The notes under the pieces are model-generated. The model saw nothing but the letters and a program-made list of their open reading frames with translations, had not been told where the DNA came from and did not search any database. The position numbers and the translations under genes are program-made. 64,000 bases of DNA, from assembly GCF_900108945.1 (NCBI RefSeq), contig NZ_FNYE01000034.1, positions 1 to 64,000 on the forward strand, written 5' to 3'. Below are positions 36,694 to 46,333 of this stretch, one piece after another. How positions within the stretch are numbered: the stretch's first letter is position 1; every line of letters starts with the position of its first letter. The DNA is from Paraburkholderia diazotrophica. GTDB taxonomy: Bacteria > Pseudomonadota > Gammaproteobacteria > Burkholderiales > Burkholderiaceae.

Positions 36694-38121
36694 ATGTCCA
36701 CGATCAACTACAGCGACAAGATTCCCAACAACGTCAACCTGGCCGACGACCGCGCGCTGCAACGCGCGCTCGAACAATGGCAGCCTAACTTCCTGTCATG
36801 GTGGGGCGACATGGGACCGGACGGCTCGCACAACTTCGACGTCTATCTGCGTACCGCGATCAGCGTCGACCCGGGCGGCTGGGCGCACTTCGATTACGTG
36901 AAGATGCCCGACTATCGCTGGGGCGTTTTTCTGTCGCCCGGCGAGCAGGACCGCAAGATCCATTTCGGCGAGCACAAGGGTGAAGCCGCGTGGCAGGACG
37001 TCCCCGGCGAGCATCGTGCGAACCTGCGCCGCATCATCGTCACGCAAGGCGATACGGAGCCGGCGTCCGTCGAACAGCAGCGTCATCTCGGCCTGACGGC
37101 GCCGTCGCTGTACGATCTGCGCAACCTGTTCCAGGTGAACGTCGAAGAAGGACGTCACCTATGGGCGATGGTGTATCTGCTGCATCGCTATTTCGGCCGC
37201 GATGGCCGCGAGGAAGCGGAAGCGCTGCTCGGCCGACGCTCGGGCGACGAAGACAATCCGCGCATCCTCGGCGCGTTCAACGAGAAAACGCCGGACTGGC
37301 TCGCGTTCTACATGTTCACGTATTTCACGGACCGCGACGGCAAGTTCCAGTTGAGCGCGCTCGCCGAATCGGGCTTCGATCCGCTCGCGCGCACGACGAA
37401 GTTCATGCTGACGGAAGAAGCGCATCACATGTTCGTCGGCGAGTCGGGCGTGTCTCGCGTCGTGCAGCGCACCGCTCAGGTGATGAACGAACTGAAGACG
37501 GATGACGTCAACAAGCTTCGCGCAGCGGGCGTGATCGATCTGCCGACCATCCAGCGCTATCTGAACTTCCACTACTCGGTGACGATCGATCTGTTCGGCG
37601 CGGATCAATCGTCGAATGCGGCGACCTTCTATAGCTCGGGCCTCAAGGGCCGCTATGAAGAAACGAAGCGCGACGACGATCATCAACTGGGCGGCCTGAA
37701 CTACAAGCTGCTCGACGTCGAAGACGGCAAGCTCATCGAGCGCGAAGTGCCGATGCTCAACGCGATGAACGAAGTGCTGCGCGACGACTACATCAAGGAT
37801 TCGATGGCGGGTGTCGCGCGCTGGAACAAGGTGCTTGAGAAGGCCGGCATCGACTTTCGTCTGAGCGTGCCGCACAAGGCGTTCAACCGGCAGATCGGCA
37901 CGTTCGCGGGCACGCATGTCTCGCCCGATGGCCATGTGATCGGCGACGCCGAATGGGCCGCGAACGAATCGAAATGGCTGCCGACTGCGGAAGACCGCGC
38001 GTTCGTCGCATCGCTGATGGGGCGCGTCGTCGAGCCCGGCAAATTCGCGAACTGGATCGCGCCGCCCGCGATGGGCATCAACCGCCAGCCCGTCGATTTC
38101 GAATACGTGCGCTTCAACTGA
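36694..38121 (+). CDS. boxB: Benzoyl-CoA 2,3-epoxidase subunit BoxB
   Basis: 475-residue oxygenase component, a di-iron protein. The iron ligands are expected in the two paired motifs EEGRH (151-155) and EEAHH (241-245), whose spacing matches the family. With reductase BoxA it inserts one O2 atom into benzoyl-CoA to give the 2,3-epoxide. AAGGAA precedes the ATG. Order boxC-boxB-boxA with 90- and 50-nt gaps supports one transcript. Confidence 0.95.
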   Translation: MSTINYSDKIPNNVNLADDRALQRALEQWQPNFLSWWGDMGPDGSHNFDVYLRTAISVDPGGWAHFDYVKMPDYRWGVFLSPGEQDRKIHFGEHKGEAAWQDVPGEHRANLRRIIVTQGDTEPASVEQQRHLGLTAPSLYDLRNLFQVNVEEGRHLWAMVYLLHRYFGRDGREEAEALLGRRSGDEDNPRILGAFNEKTPDWLAFYMFTYFTDRDGKFQLSALAESGFDPLARTTKFMLTEEAHHMFVGESGVSRVVQRTAQVMNELKTDDVNKLRAAGVIDLPTIQRYLNFHYSVTIDLFGADQSSNAATFYSSGLKGRYEETKRDDDHQLGGLNYKLLDVEDGKLIEREVPMLNAMNEVLRDDYIKDSMAGVARWNKVLEKAGIDFRLSVPHKAFNRQIGTFAGTHVSPDGHVIGDAEWAANESKWLPTAEDRAFVASLMGRVVEPGKFANWIAPPAMGINRQPVDFEYVRFN

Positions 38122-38171
38122 GCGCGGCGCAGCGCCATGGCAAAAGGGCAAGAGGGCAGGAGACAGCAATC

Positions 38172-39419
38172 ATGAACGCGCCTGTATCGATCGAAATCCT
38201 GAAGCAGCATCTGATCGATCCGGAGATCTGCATTCGCTGCAACACGTGCGAAGAGACCTGCCCGATCGATGCGATCACGCACGACGGCACGAACTACGTC
38301 GTGAAGCCGGACCTGTGCAACGCCTGCATGGCGTGCGTGCCGCCGTGCCCGACGGGCGCAATCGACAACTGGCGTTCGGTGCTCAAGGCCGACGCGTACA
38401 GCATCGACGAGCAGTTCACATGGGACGTGTTGCCCGAGCAGGGAACGATGGCGCCGCCGCCATCCGTCGAGTCGCAAAACGGGGCATCTGCGAGCAGCGA
38501 CCATACCGATGAAGCGGAAGGCATCGAGGTCGATACGGTGCGCGGTGCGGTCGTGCCGCCGTGGTCCGCGGCGCGTCCTTATGTGAATCTCTACACGCAC
38601 AGGAATCCGACGACGGGGACCGTCGTCGGCAACTATCGGCTCACCGATGAAGCGACGCAAAGCGACATCCATCACATCGTGATCGATTTCGGTCAGATGC
38701 CGTTCCCGGTGCTCGAAGGGCAGTCGATCGGCATTCTGCCGCCCGGCGGCACGGCCGATGGACGCGCGCATCACGCGCGGCAATATTCGATCGCGAGTCC
38801 GCGCGACGGTGAACGCGCCGGCTACAACAACGTGTCGCTGACCGTCAAGCGCGTGACGCAGGACTACGAGGGCAATGCGACGAACGGCGTGTGCTCGAAC
38901 TATCTGTGCGACCTGAAGAAGGGCGATGTCGTCAATGTGATCGGCCCGTTCGGCAGCACGTTCCTGATGCCGAATCATCCGAACTCGCATCTGCTGATGA
39001 TCTGCACGGGCACGGGCTCGGCGCCGATGCGCGCGATGACGGAGTATCGCCGCAGGCGCAGGCTGAAAGGCGCAACAGGCAAGCTGATGCTGTTCTTCGG
39101 CGCGCGCACGAAAGAAGAGCTGCCTTACTTCGGCCCGTTGACTAATCTGCCGAAAGATTTCATCGACACGAACCTCGCGTTTTCACGCACGCCCGGCGAG
39201 CCGAAGCGCTATGTGCAGGACGCGATGCGCGAGCGCTCCGCCGACGTCGCGCAGATGCTCAAGGACGACAACACGTACATCTACGTGTGCGGATTGAAGG
39301 GCATGGAAGACGGCGTGCTGCAGTCGCTGCAGGATATCGCCGGGCAGCACGGTCTCGAATGGGACACGTTGTGGCAGAAGCTCAAACGCGAAGGGCGCCT
39401 GCATCTGGAAACGTATTGA
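38172..39419 (+). CDS. boxA: Benzoyl-CoA 2,3-epoxidase reductase subunit BoxA
   Basis: 415 residues. Two [4Fe-4S] ferredoxin motifs occupy the N-terminus (C20, C23, C26, C30 and C49, C52, C55, C59); a linker leads to a ferredoxin-NADP reductase-like unit with FAD (ARQYSIASPRDG) and NADPH (LLMICTGTGSAPMRAM) segments. It passes electrons from NADPH to BoxB. Full length. The later pathway enzyme, the semialdehyde dehydrogenase BoxD, is not in this window. Confidence 0.95.
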   Translation: MNAPVSIEILKQHLIDPEICIRCNTCEETCPIDAITHDGTNYVVKPDLCNACMACVPPCPTGAIDNWRSVLKADAYSIDEQFTWDVLPEQGTMAPPPSVESQNGASASSDHTDEAEGIEVDTVRGAVVPPWSAARPYVNLYTHRNPTTGTVVGNYRLTDEATQSDIHHIVIDFGQMPFPVLEGQSIGILPPGGTADGRAHHARQYSIASPRDGERAGYNNVSLTVKRVTQDYEGNATNGVCSNYLCDLKKGDVVNVIGPFGSTFLMPNHPNSHLLMICTGTGSAPMRAMTEYRRRRRLKGATGKLMLFFGARTKEELPYFGPLTNLPKDFIDTNLAFSRTPGEPKRYVQDAMRERSADVAQMLKDDNTYIYVCGLKGMEDGVLQSLQDIAGQHGLEWDTLWQKLKREGRLHLETY

Positions 39420-39470
39420 GCGCGTCAAAGAGAAGCGCGTGACTGAAGTGACTGAAGTGATTCAAAGCAC

Positions 39471-40175
39471 TCATGTCCTGGCAGACGGAGACCTGGCGCC
39501 GCACGCGCGAATCACGAGTTGCACGACCTGTTCCGTCGCCGCATCGAAGGCCTTTTGCGACAATGCCCGTTTGCCGCCCAGCGCGCGTATCTGCGCATCG
39601 AAATCCGCGTAGTGCTGCGTCGTCGCCCAGATCATGTACATCAACGTCTGCGCATCGACGTTCGCGAGCAGTCCGCGCGCGATCCAGTCGTCGATGACTT
39701 TCACGCGCGTGTCGAGCCACGGCTTCACGCGTTGATCGAGGATGTCCTGCATGTGTCCGGCGCCATGGATGATCTCGTTCGCCCACACCTTCGAGCCGAG
39801 CGGCCGCCGCCGCGACAGTTCCATCTTCGCGCGCACATAGCCGCCGATCGCTTCGACCGGGTCGTCGCTGCCTTCGAACGTGTTCGCCGCGCGATGCCAG
39901 TCTTCGAACAGGTCTTCGAGCACGCGCCGGTAGAGCGCGAGCTTGGTCGGGAAATAGTAGTGGACGTTGGCTTTCGGTAAGCCTGCACGCTCCGCGATCA
40001 TTGCCGTACTCGCGCCTTCGAAGCCTCTTTCCGCAAAGACCGCCTCGGCGCACGCCAGAAGATGCGCTTCGTTGCTCTCGCGAATGTGAGCCTTGCGCCG
40101 CCGCAAAGGTCGCGCCGCTTCGTCGTGATCCGTCTCGCTCACCGCTGCGTCTTCCACTGGCTTGTCGTCTTTCAT
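39471..40175 (-). CDS. RutR-like TetR family regulator of pyrimidine catabolism
   Basis: 234 residues from ATG 40175, chosen because GAGG lies 6 nt upstream; ATG 40214 is possible. The TetR helix-turn-helix has TAMIAERAGLPKANVHYYFPTKLALYRRVL. The C-terminal part with LMYMIWATTQHYADFDAQIRAL closely resembles the ligand domain of E. coli RutR as I recall it, which responds to uracil or thymine. A basic N-terminal arm (RPLRRRKAH) precedes it. Divergence from the uracil-degrading genes supports control of that operon. Confidence 0.85.
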   Translation of the reverse strand: MKDDKPVEDAAVSETDHDEAARPLRRRKAHIRESNEAHLLACAEAVFAERGFEGASTAMIAERAGLPKANVHYYFPTKLALYRRVLEDLFEDWHRAANTFEGSDDPVEAIGGYVRAKMELSRRRPLGSKVWANEIIHGAGHMQDILDQRVKPWLDTRVKVIDDWIARGLLANVDAQTLMYMIWATTQHYADFDAQIRALGGKRALSQKAFDAATEQVVQLVIRACGARSPSART

Positions 40176-40334
40176 CGTTGACCTCGCGCGGTCCGGTGCC
40201 GCGTCGCGCTTCATTCTAGCCGCTTGTGCTCGCGACGGCATGAACATTGTCGTCAGTCCGCGGCCGCAACGAGAGTGCGTTGCTGCGTTGCGATGGGCAT
40301 GCTTCTCGCTCTGTTCCTGTCCGCACGAAAGAGA

Positions 40335-40363
40335 TTGATTTGCTGATTTTGATCGACTACAAC
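40335..40363 (+). promoter_or_regulatory. Candidate promoter of the pyrimidine catabolism operon
   Basis: TTGATT (40335-40340), a 17-bp spacer and TACAAC (40358-40363). Its -10 end abuts the inverted repeat at 40363-40380. It implies a leader of about 200 nt before the first gene. Confidence 0.5.
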
Positions 40364-40380
40364 CTGTCCAATCGGACAGG
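40363..40380. promoter_or_regulatory. Candidate operator of the RutR-like regulator
   Basis: CCTGTCC-AATC-GGACAGG is a perfect 7+7 inverted repeat covering the expected transcription start. It differs from the enteric RutR consensus (TTGACCANNTGGTCAA), so it may be a lineage-specific site for the divergent TetR regulator. Confidence 0.6.
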
Positions 40381-40571
40381 ATCCGCAACGCGCCCGATGG
40401 CACCGACCGATGGGGACACGAACGCATTCGCGCGATGCATGCGACGCGTGCATCGATGCCCCAAAGCGAATCCGCTGACGAAACCGATGCACCAGTTTCA
40501 CGTCGTCGCGAGGCGTCGCAAGGCCCTCGCGCCTGAACTGCAACGCGTGTTGATCCAGAGGAGCAAGACGA

Positions 40572-41849
40572 ATGAATGCGGTATCCGAAGCGTTGAAACA
40601 GGGACTCGATACGTCGATTGCCGTCAACGGAAAGCGGCTGTGGGACAGCCTGATGACGATGGCGAAAATCGGCGCGACACCGAAGGGCGGCGTCTGCCGT
40701 CTCGCGCTCACCGACCTCGACAAGCAGGGCCGCGACCTGATCGTCAGCTGGGCGAAGGAGGCGGGCTGCACGGTGAGCGTCGATCAGATGGGCAACGTGT
40801 TCATGCGGCGCGCGGGCACGAACCCGGATGCGTTGCCCGTGATGACGGGCTCGCATGCCGACTCGCAGCCGACGGGCGGCCGCTTCGACGGCATCTACGG
40901 CGTGCTGGGCGGGCTCGAAGTGATCCGCTGCCTCAACGATCGCAACATTCAGACCGAGCACCCGATCGAAGTCGTGATCTGGACCAACGAGGAAGGCTCG
41001 CGCTTCGCACCGGCGATGGTGGCATCGGGCGTGTTCGCGGGCGTCTTCACGCTCGACTATGGCCTGTCGCGCAAGGACGTCGACGGCAAGACGATCGGCG
41101 AGGAACTGAAGCGCATCGGCTATGCGGGCGACGTGCCGTGCGGCGGGCGTCCGCTGCATGCAGCGTTCGAACTGCACATCGAGCAGGGGCCGATACTCGA
41201 AGCGGAGCAGAAGACGATCGGCGTTGTCACCGACGCGCAAGGGCAGCGCTGGTACGAAATCACGCTGACGGGGCAGGAAGCGCATGCGGGCCCGACGCCG
41301 ATGCCGCGCCGCAAGGATGCATTGCTGGGCGCAGCGCGCGTCGTCGATCTCGTCAACCGTATCGGCCTCGATCACGCGCCGCTCGCGTGCGCGACGGTCG
41401 GCATGATGCAGGTGCATCCGAACTCGCGCAACGTGATTCCCGGCCGCGTGTTCTTCACCGTCGATTTCCGTCATCCCGACGATGCCGTGCTCGCGAAGAT
41501 GGACGCCGCGCTGCGTGAAGGCGTCGCGAAGATCGCGGGCGCGATCGGCCTCGAAACGCAGCTCGAACAGATCTTCTACTACGAGCCCGTCAGATTCGAC
41601 GCGGCATGCGTGAAGTCCGTGCGCGCCGCTGCCCAGCGCTTCGGTTACTCGCATCGCGACATGGTGTCGGGCGCGGGCCATGACGCGTGCTATCTCGCGC
41701 AAGTCGCGCCGACGTCGATGGTGTTCGTGCCGTGTGTCGACGGCATCAGTCACAACGAAATCGAAGACGCGACGCCCGAATGGATCGAGGCGGGCGCGAA
41801 CGTGTTGCTGCACGCGATGCTGGGGCGCGCTTGCGAGCCCGCATCGTAA
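40572..41849 (+). CDS. Zn-dependent amidase, beta-ureidopropionase type (M20 hydantoinase/carbamoylase family)
   Basis: 425 residues of the bacterial N-carbamoyl-amino-acid amidohydrolase family. Metal and substrate motifs are MTGSHADSQPTGGRFDG (about 92-108), WTNEEGSRFAPAMVASG, ELHIEQGPILE, and the C-terminal SGAGHDACYLAQVAPTSMVFVPC. Expected to hydrolyse N-carbamoyl-beta-alanine to beta-alanine, CO2 and ammonia, the last step of reductive pyrimidine degradation, since it heads an operon with dihydropyrimidine dehydrogenase and dihydropyrimidinase. GAGGAG lies upstream of the ATG. Allantoate amidohydrolase is the main alternative. Confidence 0.88.
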   Translation: MNAVSEALKQGLDTSIAVNGKRLWDSLMTMAKIGATPKGGVCRLALTDLDKQGRDLIVSWAKEAGCTVSVDQMGNVFMRRAGTNPDALPVMTGSHADSQPTGGRFDGIYGVLGGLEVIRCLNDRNIQTEHPIEVVIWTNEEGSRFAPAMVASGVFAGVFTLDYGLSRKDVDGKTIGEELKRIGYAGDVPCGGRPLHAAFELHIEQGPILEAEQKTIGVVTDAQGQRWYEITLTGQEAHAGPTPMPRRKDALLGAARVVDLVNRIGLDHAPLACATVGMMQVHPNSRNVIPGRVFFTVDFRHPDDAVLAKMDAALREGVAKIAGAIGLETQLEQIFYYEPVRFDAACVKSVRAAAQRFGYSHRDMVSGAGHDACYLAQVAPTSMVFVPCVDGISHNEIEDATPEWIEAGANVLLHAMLGRACEPAS

Positions 41850-41900
41850 AGCCATAACGCCTCAACGCTTCACTGCTTTGACCATAAAACACATGCCATC

Positions 41901-41924
41901 CCGGCTTCGCTGATGCGAAGCCGG
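41901..41924. promoter_or_regulatory. Perfect hairpin between the amidase gene and preT
   Basis: CCGGCTTCGC and GCGAAGCCGG form a 10-bp stem with loop TGAT and no T-run. It is inside the operon, so transcript processing or pausing is more likely than termination. Confidence 0.5.
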
Positions 41925-41963
41925 CAGGCACGGCTACGTCCTCACTTTGACGAAGGAACGCGT

Positions 41964-43313
41964 ATGGCCATCAAGCAAACCGGCGACATCGCGGCACAGC
42001 GTTTGTCGTCCGAACAGCTTTCGTGCGAGTTCGCAGACATCGCGCCGCTGCTGGATGCGACGGCAGCCGCCGCGGCCGCGAGCCGCTGTCACTACTGCTA
42101 CGACGCGCCATGCGTGCAGGCCTGTCCGACGCAGATCGACATACCCGGCTTCATTCGCAAGATCGGCAATGGCAATCTGAAGGGCGCCGCCACCGATATT
42201 CTTTCGGCCAATCCATTGGGCGGCATGTGCGCGCGGGTCTGCCCAACCGAGATCCTTTGCGAAGGCGCGTGCGTGCGCAATCACCAGGACGCGAAGCCCG
42301 TCGCGATCGGCGCGTTGCAACGTCACGCGACGGATTGGGCGATCGCGCGCGATGCCGTGCAGTTCAGGCGCGCGGCCGATAGCGGGCGTCATGTGGCCGT
42401 GGTCGGCGCGGGGCCGGCGGGGCTCGCGTGCGCGCATCGTGTTGCCGTGGCGGGCCATCGCGTGACGATCTACGACGCGCGCGACAAAGGCGGCGGCCTC
42501 AACGAATACGGCATCGCCGCATACAAGACCGTCGATGACTTCGCGCAGCGCGAAGTGCAATGGCTGCTGTCGGTCGGCGGTATCGAATTGAAGACGGGTG
42601 TTGCGTTGGGTCGCGACGTGACGCTCGACGCGTTGCGCCAACAGCACGACGCCGTGTTCCTCGCAATGGGCCTCGGGGGCGTGCGTGCGCTCGAACTCGA
42701 AGGCGAGTCGCTCAGCGGCGTGATGAATGCCGTGGATTTCATCGAGCAGGTGCGTCAGGCGAAAGACCTGTCGACGGTGCCCGTCGGACGTCGCGTGGTC
42801 GTGATCGGCGGCGGCAATACGGCCGTCGATGCCGCCGTGCAAAGCCGCAAGCTCGGCGCGACGAGCGTGACGATGGTGTACCGGCGCGGCGTCGAATCGA
42901 TGAGCGCGACATGGGCCGAGCGCGAGTTCGCGCAGACGCAGCGCGTGACGCTCGTCACGCATGCAAAGCCTGTACGTCTGATCGCCGGCGATGGAACGGT
43001 GACGGGCGTCGAGTTCGAACGCGTCGCAAGAGAGGGCAGCGTGGAGCGCTTCATCGTCGAAGCCGACATGGTGCTGAAGGCGATCGGTCAAACGCTCGTG
43101 CCCGTCGGTCTCGATCGTGAATTGCTGACGCTCGACGGAAGCCGCATTGCGGTCGATGCGGACATGCGCACGTCGCTGGACAAAGTATGGGCGGGCGGCG
43201 ATTGCGCGGCATCGGGCGGCGTCGATCTGACCGTGCAGGCCGTGCAGGACGGCAAGCTCGCGGCGGCGTCGATCGACGCGGCGTTCGCGCTCGCAGCTGT
43301 GAAGGCCGCCTGA
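41964..43313 (+). CDS. preT: NAD-dependent dihydropyrimidine dehydrogenase subunit PreT
   Basis: 449 residues, start fixed by AAGGAA before ATG 41964. The N-terminal FeS region carries Cys42, 45, 50, 54 and Cys89, 93, 99, 103, then FAD (VVGAGPAGLACAHRVA) and NAD(P) (VVIGGGNTAVDAA) folds and the closing VWAGGDCAASGGVDLTVQAVQDG. It matches the flavoprotein half of mammalian dihydropyrimidine dehydrogenase, taking electrons from NAD(P)H and passing them to PreA. It lies 49 nt upstream of preA. Confidence 0.93.
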   Translation: MAIKQTGDIAAQRLSSEQLSCEFADIAPLLDATAAAAAASRCHYCYDAPCVQACPTQIDIPGFIRKIGNGNLKGAATDILSANPLGGMCARVCPTEILCEGACVRNHQDAKPVAIGALQRHATDWAIARDAVQFRRAADSGRHVAVVGAGPAGLACAHRVAVAGHRVTIYDARDKGGGLNEYGIAAYKTVDDFAQREVQWLLSVGGIELKTGVALGRDVTLDALRQQHDAVFLAMGLGGVRALELEGESLSGVMNAVDFIEQVRQAKDLSTVPVGRRVVVIGGGNTAVDAAVQSRKLGATSVTMVYRRGVESMSATWAEREFAQTQRVTLVTHAKPVRLIAGDGTVTGVEFERVAREGSVERFIVEADMVLKAIGQTLVPVGLDRELLTLDGSRIAVDADMRTSLDKVWAGGDCAASGGVDLTVQAVQDGKLAAASIDAAFALAAVKAA

Positions 43314-43362
43314 AACGCACACGCGCAACGTCACAACACAACCGAATTCCACGGAGCCGATC

Positions 43363-44685
43363 ATGGCCGATCTACGTTGCACGATTGCCGGCATCAATTC
43401 GCCGAATCCTTTCTGGCTCGCGTCCGCGCCGCCGACCGACAAGGCGTACAACGTGAACCGCGCTTTCGAAGCCGGCTGGGGCGGCGTCGTGTGGAAGACG
43501 CTCGGTCTCGATCCGCATGTGGTCAATGTCAGTTCGCGTTACGGCGCGGTTCAGTGGAACGGCCAGCGTATCGCGGGCCTCAACAACATCGAGCTGATCA
43601 CCGATCGGCCGCTCGACGTCAATCTGCGCGAAATCACCCAGGTCAAGCGCGACTGGCCCGACCGCGCGCTGATCGTGTCGTTGATGGTGCCGTGCAACGA
43701 GCGCGACTGGAAATGGATTCTCCCGCTCGTCGAAGACACGGGCGCGGATGCCGTTGAGCTGAATTTCGGCTGTCCGCATGGAATGAGCGAACGCGGGATG
43801 GGCTCGGCTGTCGGCCAGGTGCCCGAGTATGTCGAGATGGTCACGCGCTGGGTCAAGGAGGGCACGAAACTGCCGTGTCTCGTGAAGCTCACGCCGAACA
43901 TCAGCGATATCCGCATGGGCTCGCGCGCCGCTTACAAAGGCGGCGCGGGCGGCGTGTCGCTGATCAACACGATCAACTCGATCGTCGCCGTTGATCTCGA
44001 CCAGATGGCGCCGATGCCGACCGTCGACGGCAAGGGCACGCACGGTGGCTATTGCGGCCCCGCCGTCAAGCCGATCGCGCTGAACATGGTCGCCGAAATT
44101 GCGCGCGATCCGCAGACGCCCGGTCTCCCCATCTCGGGTATCGGCGGCATTTCGTCGTGGCGCGACGCGGCGGAGTTCATCGTGCTCGGCGCGGGCAGCG
44201 TGCAGGTGTGCACGGCGGCGATGCATTACGGCTTTCGCATCGTCGCTGATCTCGCGGACGGCCTGTCGAACTGGATGGACGAAAAGGGCTACGCGACGCT
44301 CGACGACATTCGCGGCCGCGCGGTGCCGAACGTCACCGACTGGAAGTACCTGAACCTGAAGTACGACATCAAGGCGCGCATCGATCAGGACAAGTGCATC
44401 CAGTGCGGTCTGTGTCACATCGCATGCGAGGACACGTCGCATCAGGCGATCACGCGCGAGAAGGACGGCAAGCGCCATTTCGAAGTGATCGACGCGGAGT
44501 GCGTCGGGTGCAATCTTTGCATGCATGTGTGCCCAGTCGAGCAATGCATCACGATGGAGCGCGTCGACAGCGGCGAGTACGCGAACTGGACCACGCATCC
44601 GAACAATCCGGCACGCGTCGTTGCGGATGCACCCGAATCAGGCCGCGCGCAAGCCGATGCGCAGCACGCGGCGAAAGCAGCCTGA
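43363..44685 (+). CDS. preA: Dihydropyrimidine dehydrogenase catalytic subunit PreA
   Basis: 440 residues. An FMN-binding, dihydroorotate-dehydrogenase-like barrel has NFGCPHG at 134-140, with Cys137 at the position of the catalytic acid, and SGIGGISSWRDAAEFI for phosphate binding. Two C-terminal [4Fe-4S] clusters are formed by CIQCGLCHIAC and CVGCNLCMHVCPVEQC. With PreT it reduces uracil and thymine to the 5,6-dihydro forms. The C-terminal FeS part is complete, so the PreT-PreA pair corresponds to a split DPD. Confidence 0.94.
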   Translation: MADLRCTIAGINSPNPFWLASAPPTDKAYNVNRAFEAGWGGVVWKTLGLDPHVVNVSSRYGAVQWNGQRIAGLNNIELITDRPLDVNLREITQVKRDWPDRALIVSLMVPCNERDWKWILPLVEDTGADAVELNFGCPHGMSERGMGSAVGQVPEYVEMVTRWVKEGTKLPCLVKLTPNISDIRMGSRAAYKGGAGGVSLINTINSIVAVDLDQMAPMPTVDGKGTHGGYCGPAVKPIALNMVAEIARDPQTPGLPISGIGGISSWRDAAEFIVLGAGSVQVCTAAMHYGFRIVADLADGLSNWMDEKGYATLDDIRGRAVPNVTDWKYLNLKYDIKARIDQDKCIQCGLCHIACEDTSHQAITREKDGKRHFEVIDAECVGCNLCMHVCPVEQCITMERVDSGEYANWTTHPNNPARVVADAPESGRAQADAQHAAKAA

Positions 44686-44804
44686 TTTGCTGGCCGTCTT
44701 CCGGCCCGACGCGTTTCGACGAATCACATGAGAGAACGCGTGGGCTTGCCAAATCAGCCATCAGTCAATGAGCAGTCAACGAGCGATCAAGTGGAGATCC
44801 CCCG

Positions 44805-46301
44805 ATGAAGCAGACAGCGCAATCCGCCGACGCGCCGCACGGCAGCAGTCTCTATAACGACGACCTCGCGCCGACGGGCCCCGCGCAGCGCACGTGGAAG
44901 TGGTATCACTTCGCGGCGCTGTGGGTCGGCATGGTGATGAACATCGCGTCGTACATGCTCGCGGCCGGTTTGACGGAAGAGGGCATGTCGCCGTGGCAGG
45001 CGGTGCTGACGGTCCTGCTCGGCAACGTCATCGTGCTGGTGCCGATGCTTCTGATCGGACATGCGGGCGCGAAGCACGGCATACCGTATGCGGTGCTCGT
45101 GCGCTCGTCGTTCGGCACGCAGGGCGCGAAGCTGCCGGCGATGCTGCGCGCGATCGTCGCGTGCGGCTGGTACGGCATCCAGACGTGGCTCGGCGGCAGC
45201 GCGATCTATACGCTGCTCAACATTCTGACAGGCAACGCGCTGCACGGCGCGGCGCTGCCGTTTCTCGACATCTCGATTGCGCAGCTCGCGTGCTTTCTCG
45301 CGTTCTGGGCGTTGCAGATCTACTTCATCGTGCACGGCACCGATTCGATCCGCTGGCTCGAAAGCTGGTCCGCGCCGATCAAGGTCGTGATGTGCATCGC
45401 GCTCGTGTGGTGGGCGACGTCTAAGGCGGGCGGCGTCGGCTCGATGCTGTCGGCGCCTTCGCAGTTCGCGCCGGGCGGCAAGAAGGAAGGGCTCTTCTGG
45501 GTCACGTTCTGGCCGGGCCTCACGGCGATGGTCGGCTTCTGGGCGACGCTCGCGCTGAATATCCCCGACTTCACGCGCTTTGCGAGAACGCAGCGCGACC
45601 AGATCGTCGGGCAGTCGATCGGCTTGCCCGTGCCGATGGCGTTGCTGTCGGTGATCTCGGTTGTCGTCACGTCGGCGACGGTCGTGATCTACGGCAAGGC
45701 GATCTGGGACCCGATCGACCTGGCGAGCCGCATGACGGGCATCGGCGTCGGCATCGCGCTCATCATCCTCACGCTCGATACGATGTGCTGCAATCTCGCC
45801 GCGAATCTCGTCGGTCCCGCGTATGACTTTTCGAGCCTGTGGCCGAAGGGTATTTCGTATCGCACGGGCGGCCTGATCACCGCGACGATCGCGATTGTGA
45901 TGATGCCGTGGAAGATTCTCGCGACCACGCAAGGCTACATCTTCACGTGGCTCGTCGGGTACTCGGCGCTGCTCGGACCCGTTGCGGGCATCCTGATGGT
46001 CGATTACTTCCTGATTCGCGGCACGCGGCTCGATCAGCGCGAACTGTTCGACGAAAACGGCGAATACAGCTACACGGGCGGCTGGAACATGGCTGCTGTC
46101 GTCGCGCTCGTGGTCGGCGTGCTGCCGAATCTGCCGGGCTTTCTGCACACGGCGTTTCCAGCGTCGTTCCCGAACGTGCCCGGGTTCCTCAATACGCTCT
46201 ACACGTATGCATGGTTCGTGGGACTCGCACTCGCGTCGATCGTGTACGGCACGTGGATGAAGCTGCGCCGCAGTCCTGGCGCGAGCATGGCGAATGCATG
46301 A
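44805..46301 (+). CDS. NCS1 family nucleobase permease
   Basis: 498 residues with about 12 membrane helices. It has the NCS1 pattern: cytoplasmic N-terminus, SYMLAAGLTEEGMSPWQAV in helix 1, GWYGIQTWLGGSAIY in helix 3 and NIPDFTRFARTQRDQIVGQ between helices. NCS1 proteins co-transport uracil, cytosine, allantoin or hydantoins with H+ or Na+. Position between preA and dihydropyrimidinase, 119 and 32 nt away, makes uracil/thymine or dihydropyrimidine the likely cargo. Confidence 0.92.
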   Translation: MKQTAQSADAPHGSSLYNDDLAPTGPAQRTWKWYHFAALWVGMVMNIASYMLAAGLTEEGMSPWQAVLTVLLGNVIVLVPMLLIGHAGAKHGIPYAVLVRSSFGTQGAKLPAMLRAIVACGWYGIQTWLGGSAIYTLLNILTGNALHGAALPFLDISIAQLACFLAFWALQIYFIVHGTDSIRWLESWSAPIKVVMCIALVWWATSKAGGVGSMLSAPSQFAPGGKKEGLFWVTFWPGLTAMVGFWATLALNIPDFTRFARTQRDQIVGQSIGLPVPMALLSVISVVVTSATVVIYGKAIWDPIDLASRMTGIGVGIALIILTLDTMCCNLAANLVGPAYDFSSLWPKGISYRTGGLITATIAIVMMPWKILATTQGYIFTWLVGYSALLGPVAGILMVDYFLIRGTRLDQRELFDENGEYSYTGGWNMAAVVALVVGVLPNLPGFLHTAFPASFPNVPGFLNTLYTYAWFVGLALASIVYGTWMKLRRSPGASMANA

Positions 46302-46333
46302 ACACGCGATTGATTTAACGGAGGAGGCAACCG

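Noticed and set aside
39471..41855. 794-codon leftward open frame covering the amidase gene and running into the TetR gene
   Set aside because: Only the last 234 codons have a domain (TetR). The rest is antisense to the amidase gene and Arg/His-rich, as expected of high-GC shadow frames.
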